Assembly: GCF_000718985.1 (NCBI RefSeq) | Contig: NZ_JODL01000013.1 | Coordinates: 62,001 to 126,000 of the forward strand | Origin: Streptomyces megasporus | Lineage (GTDB): Bacteria > Actinomycetota > Actinomycetes > Streptomycetales > Streptomycetaceae | DNA: 64,000 nucleotides | Reading direction: 5' to 3' | Shown: positions 45,291 through 52,719 of the stretch, piece after piece | Numbering within the stretch: the stretch's first letter is position 1 | Layout: every line of letters starts with the position of its first letter | The notes under the pieces: model-generated | Told to the model about the DNA's origin: nothing | Databases searched by the model: none | What the model saw: the letters and a program-made list of their open reading frames with translations, nothing else | Position numbers and translations under genes: made by a program

Positions 45291-46834
45291 TGAGCGCCCT
45301 GTTGGTCAGGGGCGGCTGTCTCTACCCCGCGGACGCCACCGACCGCGTCGTCCCCGACGGCGCCGTCCTCGCGGAGGACGGCGTGGTGATTCGCGTCGGC
45401 ACGACCGCGGAGGTCGAGGCCGCGATCCGGCCCGGACAGCGCGCCGGGCTGCGGACGATCGACGCCCGAGGTCGGATGATCCTGCCCGGCTTCGTCAACC
45501 CGCACTGGCACGAGATGTTCGCCATGCGCTTCCCCTTCAAGGGCGCGCTGCGCCACGCCTCCGACCGCGACGACAAGCCGGTGTTCATGGCGCTGGGCGG
45601 CGACGTTCCGCAGATCTCCGTCACCTTCGACGCCTTCCACGGTCAGGTGGACCGCCTCACGCCCGACGAGGCGCTCGCCATCGCCCGCTACTCGATGTGG
45701 ACCCAGTTGCGCTCCGGCGTCACCGCCCTTGGCGACGTCGGATCCCTCAACAAGCCGGAGGCGCTCGCACACGCCGCCCGCGATCTCGGGATGCGCCTCA
45801 CCGTGAGCACCTGGGCATCGGACGCGGTGTGCGCCCCCGGGGACAGCCGGTTCCGCCGCACTCGCGACGCAGACGGCGAACTCCAGCGCATCGAGAAGCT
45901 CCTGACCGACTGCGCGGCTGACCCCGACGGTCTCGTCCGGGCCTGGCCCACCGCCGTCTACGGCACCAACATGACCGACGAACTCGGTTTTGGGCTTGCG
46001 GAGTTGGCACACCGTTTCGACGTACCGTTCGCCACGCACGTCGGCGCGCTGCGCAACGAGGCCGAGGTGATGCTCGCGTACCACGGCTCCACCCCGGTGC
46101 GCCGGTTCGCCGACCTCGGGCTGCTCTCCGAGCGCTTCATGGCGGTGCACTGCGCGTTCGCCGACGCCGACGAGCGGGCCCTGCTGATCGACGCGGGCGC
46201 GCACCTGAACCACTCGCCGGCCAAGTACGGCCCGGCGGGGGAGGCGTCCCTCACCGAGACCCGGCTGTTCCCCGAGTTCCGGCGGGCCGGACTCGACGTC
46301 TCGCTGTCCACCGACGGCGCCGCCCTGCCGCTCGGCGGAATGGCGGAGGCCATGCGCGCCGCGTGGCAGGTCTACAACGAGATGTACGCCGACCCCACCG
46401 AGGTGCTGCCCACCGACGCGCTGGCGATGGCGACCCGGCTGCCCGCCCGTGGACTCGACCAGAGCGACCGGATCGGCAGCCTCGAACCGGGCAAACAGGC
46501 CGACCTGCTGCTGGTCAAGGCCGACGACTGGCGCTACCTGCTCAACCCCCGCCCGCTGGAGGGCTTTCTCTCCCTGGGCGGCTCCATGGACGTGGACACC
46601 GTGGTCGTCGCCGGCCGGGTCCTGGTCGAGGGCGGCCGGTCCACCGGCCCGGACGAGGAGGCACTGGAGGCCGACTACCTGGAAGCGCTGAGTTCCTTCA
46701 CCGTGCGCTGCCTCGGTGTGGACGCCGACACCGTCGCCGCCCGGCTGCGGCGGCGCACCGAGACGCTCGCGGACCCACGGCCGGCCCGGACGGGCATGGC
46801 ACCTCTCCCCACCGGCCGGAAGGAACGGCGATGA
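45290..46834 (+). CDS. Amidohydrolase-superfamily enzyme, proposed benzoxazole cyclase
   Basis: 514 aa; ATG overlaps the carrier-protein stop, with GGGAGG 8 bases upstream. TIM-barrel metal hydrolase with PGFVNPHWHEMF (HxH), PFATHVGALRNEAE, MAVHCAFADADE and SLSTDGAALPLGG (Asp ligand), the TRZ/ATZ-type single-metal site. In A33853, nataxazole and caboxamycin pathways an amidohydrolase closes the benzoxazole ring by dehydration of the coupled aryl ester or amide. Its position in the operon supports the same role here. Inference from family and context. Confidence 0.82.
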   Translation: MSALLVRGGCLYPADATDRVVPDGAVLAEDGVVIRVGTTAEVEAAIRPGQRAGLRTIDARGRMILPGFVNPHWHEMFAMRFPFKGALRHASDRDDKPVFMALGGDVPQISVTFDAFHGQVDRLTPDEALAIARYSMWTQLRSGVTALGDVGSLNKPEALAHAARDLGMRLTVSTWASDAVCAPGDSRFRRTRDADGELQRIEKLLTDCAADPDGLVRAWPTAVYGTNMTDELGFGLAELAHRFDVPFATHVGALRNEAEVMLAYHGSTPVRRFADLGLLSERFMAVHCAFADADERALLIDAGAHLNHSPAKYGPAGEASLTETRLFPEFRRAGLDVSLSTDGAALPLGGMAEAMRAAWQVYNEMYADPTEVLPTDALAMATRLPARGLDQSDRIGSLEPGKQADLLLVKADDWRYLLNPRPLEGFLSLGGSMDVDTVVVAGRVLVEGGRSTGPDEEALEADYLEALSSFTVRCLGVDADTVAARLRRRTETLADPRPARTGMAPLPTGRKERR

Positions 46835-47601
46835 ACGCGAAGACGGCCCTGGTCACCGGGGCGGCAGGCGGAATCGGGGCGGCGGTTGCCCGTGCCCTGG
46901 CCGCGGACGGCGCGCGGGTCGCGCTGCTCGACGCCGATCCGGCCGCCCTGGAACCGCTGGCGAAGGAACTCCGGACAGCCGGCGCAGCGGTCCTGGAGTT
47001 GGGCGCGGACGTGCGTTCCAGCGACGAGGTGGGCGCCGCGGTCGACCGCACGGAACGCGAACTCGGACCGCTCGACTTCCTGGTGAACGCCGCGGGCGTG
47101 CTGCGCACCGGTGAGGTCGCGAGCTTCAGCGACGAGGACTGGGACACCACCTTCGCGGTCAACGCGACCGGCGTCTTCCACGTCAGCCGGGCCGTCGCCA
47201 ACCTCATGGTGCCGCGCCGGTCCGGGGCGATCGTCACGGTCGCCTCGAACGCCGCGTGCGTTCCGCGCTGGAGCATGGCGGCCTACGCCGCGTCGAAGGC
47301 CGCGGCCACCAGTTTCACCAAGACGCTGGGGCTCGAACTGGCCCGGTTCGGCATCCGCTGCAACGTGGTCGCCCCCGGCTCCACCGAGACGCCGATGCTC
47401 GCCTCGATGCACGCGGACGGCGACGCGGTCGGCCCCTCCGTGGAGGGCTCGCCCGGTACGTACCGCGTGGGCATTCCACTCGGCAGGATCGCCCGGCCCG
47501 AGGACATCGCGCACGCTGTGCTCTTCCTGCTCTCCGACCGGGCCGCGCACATCACCCTGCACAGCCTGACAGTGGACGGCGGTGCCGCGCTCGGCGTCTG
47601 A
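46831..47601 (+). CDS. SDR dehydrogenase, EntA/DhbA-like
   Basis: 256 aa from the ATG overlapping the previous stop. It has NAD motif TGAAGGIGAAVARALAADG, NAAG at about 90, catalytic Ser in VTVASNAACVPRWSM and YAASK (Tyr and Lys). It is closest in pattern to 2,3-dihydro-2,3-dihydroxybenzoate dehydrogenases. No catechol-type isochorismate route is otherwise present, but PhzE- and PhzD-like genes follow. It should therefore oxidise trans-2,3-dihydro-3-hydroxyanthranilate to 3-hydroxyanthranilate, as proposed for benzoxazole and related pathways. Confidence 0.85.
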   Translation: MNAKTALVTGAAGGIGAAVARALAADGARVALLDADPAALEPLAKELRTAGAAVLELGADVRSSDEVGAAVDRTERELGPLDFLVNAAGVLRTGEVASFSDEDWDTTFAVNATGVFHVSRAVANLMVPRRSGAIVTVASNAACVPRWSMAAYAASKAAATSFTKTLGLELARFGIRCNVVAPGSTETPMLASMHADGDAVGPSVEGSPGTYRVGIPLGRIARPEDIAHAVLFLLSDRAAHITLHSLTVDGGAALGV

Positions 47602-47642
47602 GCCACGCCTTTCCCCTTCCTTCCATCCCTCTTGGAGCCACG

Positions 47643-48305
47643 ATGACGATCCCTCTGATCGACCCCTATCCCATGCCGACCGAGGACGATTTGCCGCGCA
47701 ACACCGCGCACTGGGTGGTCGACCCCGATCGCGCCGTCCTGCTCGTCCACGACTTGCAGAACTACTTCCTCAGCCCCTTCGGGTACGGCGGCCCGGACGA
47801 GGGCCGTCAACCGCTGACCGACCTGATGGACCACACCGCGGCGCTCCGCGGGGCGTTCGCGGAGGCCGGGGCGCCGGTCGTCTACACCGCCCAGCCCGGC
47901 GGCATGTCGGACGAACAGCGCGGACTGCTCAAGGACTTCTGGGGCGCCGGAATGAGCGCGGACCCGGACCACCGCGCCATCCCCGAGCGGATCGCGCCCG
48001 CCCCCGACGACCAGGTGTTCACCAAGTGGCGGCCCAGCGCCTTCTGCCGTACCGATCTGCTCGCCCTGCTGCGCCGCACCGGCCGCGACCAGTTGGTGAT
48101 CTGCGGCGTCTATGCCCACGTCGGCATCCTGATGACCGCTCACGAGGGTTTCTCCCACGACATCCAGACCTTCGTGGTGGGCGACGCGATCGCCGACTTC
48201 TCCGCCGACCGCCACCGCGAGACGCTGGAGTACGTCGCCTCCCGCTGCTCGGTCACCGTCTCCACCCGCGCGGTCCTGGCCGCGCTGGACGGAAGTGCGC
48301 GATGA
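47643..48305 (+). CDS. PhzD-like isochorismatase-family hydrolase
   Basis: 220 aa. Asp37 in VLLVHDLQNYFLSPF and Lys128 in TKWRPSAF are the catalytic acid pair. The usual nucleophilic Cys is replaced by Gly161 in GVYAHVGILMTA, exactly as in PhzD and isochorismatases, which hydrolyse a vinyl ether and need no thiol. With PhzE upstream in the pathway it should convert 2-amino-2-deoxyisochorismate to 2,3-dihydro-3-hydroxyanthranilate plus pyruvate. It overlaps the PhzE-like gene (ATGA). Confidence 0.9.
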   Translation: MTIPLIDPYPMPTEDDLPRNTAHWVVDPDRAVLLVHDLQNYFLSPFGYGGPDEGRQPLTDLMDHTAALRGAFAEAGAPVVYTAQPGGMSDEQRGLLKDFWGAGMSADPDHRAIPERIAPAPDDQVFTKWRPSAFCRTDLLALLRRTGRDQLVICGVYAHVGILMTAHEGFSHDIQTFVVGDAIADFSADRHRETLEYVASRCSVTVSTRAVLAALDGSAR

Positions 48306-50263
48306 GTCCCCATCCGCTGCTCGCCCGGGTGCTCGGAGCCGATCCGCCACCGTTCGCCCTGCTGCACCGGCCCGGAGCCACCGGACCCGACCTGATCGAC
48401 CTGATCGTCGGCCGGACCGCCGAGCGGGAGCTGATCGCCGACATCCCGCTGCGCGCCGAGGAACCGGACGGCACGGCTCCGGGAACCGCCGCCAGGCACG
48501 AGGTCCTCGCGCTGCTGCCCTACCGGCAGATCCGCGAGCGTGGCTACGCCTGTCCCGACGACGGGGCGCCACTGCTGACGATGACCGTCGACGATCAGGC
48601 CGTCCTGCCGCTCGACGAGGTGCTTCAGGCGCTGCCCGACGTCCCGATCAACATGGCGGAGGGGGCCTTCGACGCCGACGACGACGAGTACGCGGCCCGG
48701 GTGCGGCGGGTGCTCACCGAGGAGATCGGCCGGGGAGCCGGGGCCAACTTCGTCATCAAGCGGTCCTTCACCGCGCGGATCGCCGACTGGTCGGCGCACA
48801 CCGCGCTGTCGTTCTTCCGACGTCTGGCCGGCCGCGACCCCGGCGGCTACTGGACGTTCGTCGTCCACACCGGGAACCGCACCTTCGTGGGAGCCTCCCC
48901 GGAGCGCCACATCAGTCTGGACGCGGGCCGGGTCGTGATGAACCCGATCAGCGGGACGTACCGCTATCCGGCGGACGGTCCCGACCTGGCCGGTGTGCTC
49001 GACTTCCTCGCCGACCCCAAGGAGGCCAACGAGCTCTACATGGTGCTCGACGAGGAGCTCAAGATGATGGGCCGGATCTGCGACCTGGGTGGACGGGTCA
49101 TCGGTCCCGCCCTCAAGCAGATGGCCAGACTCGCCCACACCGAGTACCTCATCGAGGGCCACAGTTCCCTGGACGTACGGGACATCCTCCGGGAGACCCT
49201 GTTCGCACCCACCGTCACCGGCGGCCCGCTGGAGAGCGCCTGCGAGGTGATCGGCCGTCACGAGCCGGAAGGCCGTGGCCACTACGCCGGTGTCGCCGCG
49301 CTGATCGGCCGGGACGAGCACGGCGCCCGCACCATGGACTCGGCCATCCTCATCCGTACGGCCGAGATCGATCCGGCCGGGCAGGTGCGAATCCAGGTGG
49401 GCGCGACCCTGGTACGCGACTCCGACCCGGCGGGCGAGGCCGCGGAGACCCGGGCCAAGGCGGCCGGACTCATCGAGACGCTGCGCTCCCCGACGGGCGA
49501 CCCAGCGGGCCCCGGTCCGGTGGCCGGCCTCGCGACGCATCCCGACGTGCTACGGGCGCTGGCCGCACGCAACGAGCCGCTGGCCGACTTCTGGTTCCTG
49601 CCGCCCGCGGACCGCGGCCGCCCGGTGCCCGCTCTCGCCGGTCGGCGGGTGCTGGTGATCGACGCCGAGGACACCTTCACCGCGATGGCCCGCCACCTCC
49701 TGGAGGCCCAGGGGCTGCGGATCGTGGTGAAGCGCCACGACGAGGAGTTCCGGCTCGACGCGCACGACCTCGTCATCGTCGGGCCGGGGCCGGGGGACCC
49801 GAGGGACACGGACGACCCCAAGATCGCCCGGATGCGACAGGTGACCACCGAACTCCTGGACCGGGGCATCCCGTTCCTCTCCGTCTGCCTGGGGCACCAG
49901 GTGCTGAGCAGCCTGCTCGGGCTCCCGCTCGTACGGCACCCCACGCCCGCCCAGGGGCTCCAGCGCCACATCGACTGCTTCGGCCGCGACGAACCGGTCG
50001 GCTTCTACAACACCTTCGCCGCCCACGCCGCACGGGACCTGATCGACTGTCCGGCCCGCCCGGGGCGGGTCCGGGTGTTCCGTGAGGAGACGGGCGAGGT
50101 ACACGCCCTGCGCGGTCCGGGGTTCGCCTCGGTGCAGTTCCACCCCGCATCGGTGCTGACCCGGCGCGGCGGCGAGCTGCTCGCCGAACTCCTCTCCGGG
50201 GTGCTCGGAGAGGTAACGGAGCTTTATCGGGAGGCCGTTGCCCCCGCCACGCTACCTGCATAA
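48302..50263 (+). CDS. PhzE-like 2-amino-2-deoxyisochorismate synthase
   Basis: 653 aa. An N-terminal anthranilate-synthase I domain (about 1-400; MNPISGTYRYP, DEELKMMGRICDLGG, SCEVIGRHEPEGRGHYAGVAAL) is fused to a glutamine amidotransferase (about 440-640). The order and length are those of PhzE. The amidotransferase has Cys529 in SVCLGHQVLSSLLG and His614 in VQFHPASVLT. The position that is Glu in most class I amidotransferases (HPE) is Ala616 here. It converts chorismate and glutamine to ADIC. The last bases overlap operator D. Confidence 0.9.
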   Translation: MSPHPLLARVLGADPPPFALLHRPGATGPDLIDLIVGRTAERELIADIPLRAEEPDGTAPGTAARHEVLALLPYRQIRERGYACPDDGAPLLTMTVDDQAVLPLDEVLQALPDVPINMAEGAFDADDDEYAARVRRVLTEEIGRGAGANFVIKRSFTARIADWSAHTALSFFRRLAGRDPGGYWTFVVHTGNRTFVGASPERHISLDAGRVVMNPISGTYRYPADGPDLAGVLDFLADPKEANELYMVLDEELKMMGRICDLGGRVIGPALKQMARLAHTEYLIEGHSSLDVRDILRETLFAPTVTGGPLESACEVIGRHEPEGRGHYAGVAALIGRDEHGARTMDSAILIRTAEIDPAGQVRIQVGATLVRDSDPAGEAAETRAKAAGLIETLRSPTGDPAGPGPVAGLATHPDVLRALAARNEPLADFWFLPPADRGRPVPALAGRRVLVIDAEDTFTAMARHLLEAQGLRIVVKRHDEEFRLDAHDLVIVGPGPGDPRDTDDPKIARMRQVTTELLDRGIPFLSVCLGHQVLSSLLGLPLVRHPTPAQGLQRHIDCFGRDEPVGFYNTFAAHAARDLIDCPARPGRVRVFREETGEVHALRGPGFASVQFHPASVLTRRGGELLAELLSGVLGEVTELYREAVAPATLPA

Positions 50264-50278
50264 CGTCATAGCCGGTAA
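50252..50278 (+). promoter_or_regulatory. Cluster operator D, CTACC-N17-GGTAA
   Basis: TACC (50253-50256) and GGTA (50274-50277) are separated by exactly 17 bases, as in operator C. 8 of the 15 central bases also match operator C when the two are aligned. It overlaps the end of the PhzE gene and lies 74 bp before the second KAS III start. A single AGGTAACGG half-site copy lies at 50211-50219. Confidence 0.55.
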
Positions 50279-50351
50279 CGGAGGTTCGGGCCGCACCCGT
50301 CGGCCGCCTCCACCGCGCCCACCGGCGTCCACCCGGGAAAGGACCTGCCCG

Positions 50352-51374
50352 ATGCGCTTCGACAACATCTGGATCGCCGGTACCGGAGGCACCCTGGGTG
50401 AATCCGTGCCGGTGGAGGAGGCCGTGGCCGACGGCTCCTACTCGGCCGACGCCGCCGCCGGCACCGGCATGATCAGCTACTCCCGCTCGGCCGAGGCACC
50501 GCCGGAGATGGCGGTCACAGCGGGACGGCAGGCGATCAAGGAAGCCGGCGCGAAGGACGCGCGGATCGATCCGGACTCTCTCCTCCTGCACAGCCACGGC
50601 CACTTCCAGGGCATCGACCTGTGGCCCGCGGCCTGCTGGATCGCCCGCGAACTGCTCGGACCCGTCCTCAACAGCATGCCGATGACGGTCGCCGCCTGGT
50701 CCAACGGCTCGCTCGCCTCGCTCGACGTCGCCGCCTCGACCCTCATCGCCCGACCCGACGTGCCTTCCGCCCTGATCACCCTCGCGGACCGCTTCGCGCC
50801 GCCGAGCAACCGTTGGTACACCTCGCCCGGCATGGTCTTCGGCGACGGGGCCGCCGCCGCGGTGGTCACCCGCGACGCCGGCAGGCTCCGCCTGCGCTCC
50901 CTGGTCAGCGAGACCGACACCGTCCTGGAAGGTCTGTCCCGCGGTGCCGAGCCCTTCCGCGCCGCGCCCGTCGAGCAGCCGGACATGCGCCGCAGGACCC
51001 GCGAGTTCCTCGCCACCGGCGAGGTGTCACTGCGCGACGTGCAGAACAGGTCGGTGGAGCGCACCCGTAGCGTCGTCGGCCGCGCTCTCGACGAGGCGGA
51101 CGTGGCACCGGACGGCGTCGACTGGCTGGTGACCCCCTTCGTCGGCCGGACCCTGCACCGCGAGAGCTTCGTGCGCCACCTCGACATCACACCACGCAAC
51201 TCCCTGCACGAACTCGGGCTGACCATCGGCCACCTCGGCCCGTGCGACCAGTTGTACGGCCTCGACCACCTGCTGAGGAACGACCTGCTGAGCCCCGGGG
51301 ACCGGATTCTCGTGATCGGCACCGGCATGGGCTTCACCTTCTCCGCCGCGGTCCTCACCGCCGACGGGATCTGA
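50352..51374 (+). CDS. KAS III-like protein with Ser in place of the catalytic Cys
   Basis: 340 aa; AAGGA precedes the ATG. The fold is that of KAS III and it aligns through MTVAAWSNGSLASLDVAAS, where the nucleophile is Ser120, not Cys. The His region reads TPFVGRTLHRESF and the C-terminal motif is GHLGPCDQLYGLDHL. It is a distant paralogue of the 42193 gene. It may use Ser as nucleophile, act as a non-covalent transferase, or be a silent partner subunit. It begins a second transcription unit with the DAHP synthase and NRPS genes. Confidence 0.78.
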   Translation: MRFDNIWIAGTGGTLGESVPVEEAVADGSYSADAAAGTGMISYSRSAEAPPEMAVTAGRQAIKEAGAKDARIDPDSLLLHSHGHFQGIDLWPAACWIARELLGPVLNSMPMTVAAWSNGSLASLDVAASTLIARPDVPSALITLADRFAPPSNRWYTSPGMVFGDGAAAAVVTRDAGRLRLRSLVSETDTVLEGLSRGAEPFRAAPVEQPDMRRRTREFLATGEVSLRDVQNRSVERTRSVVGRALDEADVAPDGVDWLVTPFVGRTLHRESFVRHLDITPRNSLHELGLTIGHLGPCDQLYGLDHLLRNDLLSPGDRILVIGTGMGFTFSAAVLTADGI

Positions 51375-51447
51375 CCTCACACCGCCCCGCCCTTCCCCCG
51401 TACCCCGCCTCCGCATCCGCCTCCGCATCATGAAGGGACATACGCAG

Positions 51448-52557
51448 ATGAGCCTCGTCCGCATCCCGGCCACCGCCCCCGCCGACACGTTCTCCGGCGC
51501 CCCGGCCGCCGTCCGGCTGCCCACCCCCGCCGAGCTCCGCGAGGAGATCCCGCTTCCGCCCCTCGCCCGCAAGACCACCCGGAAAGCCCGCATCGAACTC
51601 GCCCGGGTGCTCGCCGGCCAGGACGACCGACTGGTCGTCATCGCGGGCCCGTGCTCCGTCCACGACCCGGACGCCGCCCTCACCTACGCCGAGCGGCTCT
51701 CCGCGCTCGCCGCCGAGCTCCAGGACCGTCTCCTGGTCGTCATGCGGGTGTACGTCGAGAAACCCCGCACCCGGGTCGGCTGGAAGGGACTGCTCAGCGA
51801 CCCCCGGCTCGACGGCTCGCAGGACCTGCCCAGCGGCCTGAGGCTGGCCCGTGGACTGATGGCCCAGATCGCGGGCACCGGCCTGCCGGTCGCCTGCGAG
51901 CTTCTCGACCCGCTCGTCCCGCACTATCTCGCCGACGCCGTCTCCTGGGGGTGCATCGGCGCCCGTACCGTACAGAGCCAGGTGCACCGCCAGGTCACCA
52001 GCGGCCTCGACATGCCGATCGGCTTCAAGAACGCCACCGACGGCAGCGTCGAGGACGCGGTCGACGCCATCGTCTCCGCCTCGCACCCGCACGTGTACCC
52101 CGGCATCGGCGACGACGGCAGGGCCACCGTGGTCAGCACCGAGGGAAACCCCGGCGGCCATGTGGTGCTGCGCGGCGGCAGCAACGGCCCCAACTACCAG
52201 GCCGGGTCGGTCTCCGCGGTCCTGACGCAACTGGCCGCCGCCGGGCTGCCGCAGCGGCTGATCGTCGACGCCAGCCACGGCAACAGCAACAAGGACCACG
52301 AGCGCCAACCCCTGGTGATCGGCGACATCGCCCGACGTATCGCCGCCGGTGAGCAGGGTGTCGTCGGTGTCATGATCGAGAGCTTCCTGGCCGCGGGCCG
52401 GCAGGACCTCAAGACCGGCCGTCCCGACCCGCTCACCTACGGACAGAGCGTCACCGACGCCTGCGTGGGCTGGGCGCAGACCGTCCGAATGCTCGAGGAC
52501 CTCGCCTCCGCGGTCGCCGCCCGCCGCGCGGCGCTCACCCCGGCGCCCCGGAACTGA
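51448..52557 (+). CDS. Type I (AroG-like) DAHP synthase
   Basis: 369 aa; the ATG at 51448 is preferred because GAAGGGA precedes it, while the in-frame ATG at 51430 has no ribosome site. It has IAGPCSVHDPDAAL, MRVYVEKPRTRVGWKGL, IGFKNATDGS and DASHGNSNKDHERQ, the class I alpha pattern. Primary metabolism in Streptomyces uses the unrelated type II enzyme, so this copy probably raises shikimate flux for the cluster, as PhzC does in phenazine pathways. It is likely less sensitive to aromatic amino-acid feedback (inference). Confidence 0.9.
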   Translation: MSLVRIPATAPADTFSGAPAAVRLPTPAELREEIPLPPLARKTTRKARIELARVLAGQDDRLVVIAGPCSVHDPDAALTYAERLSALAAELQDRLLVVMRVYVEKPRTRVGWKGLLSDPRLDGSQDLPSGLRLARGLMAQIAGTGLPVACELLDPLVPHYLADAVSWGCIGARTVQSQVHRQVTSGLDMPIGFKNATDGSVEDAVDAIVSASHPHVYPGIGDDGRATVVSTEGNPGGHVVLRGGSNGPNYQAGSVSAVLTQLAAAGLPQRLIVDASHGNSNKDHERQPLVIGDIARRIAAGEQGVVGVMIESFLAAGRQDLKTGRPDPLTYGQSVTDACVGWAQTVRMLEDLASAVAARRAALTPAPRN

Positions 52558-52719
52558 CAGCCGGCACCCGTCGCCGGCACCCCCACGGCGGGCCCCCACC
52601 GCCGCGCGCACCCCTCCGCGCGGCGCCCTCCGCCGGCGCCCCGGCCCCCGGGCTCCCCCCGGCCCCCGGGCTCCCCCCGGCCATCCGACTTCGTGAACAT
52701 CCAGAGAGGAATCAGCACC

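Noticed and set aside
50211..50219. AGGTAACGG as an additional full operator
   Set aside because: No TACC half-site lies 17 bases away on either side; it is only a single half-site inside the PhzE coding region.
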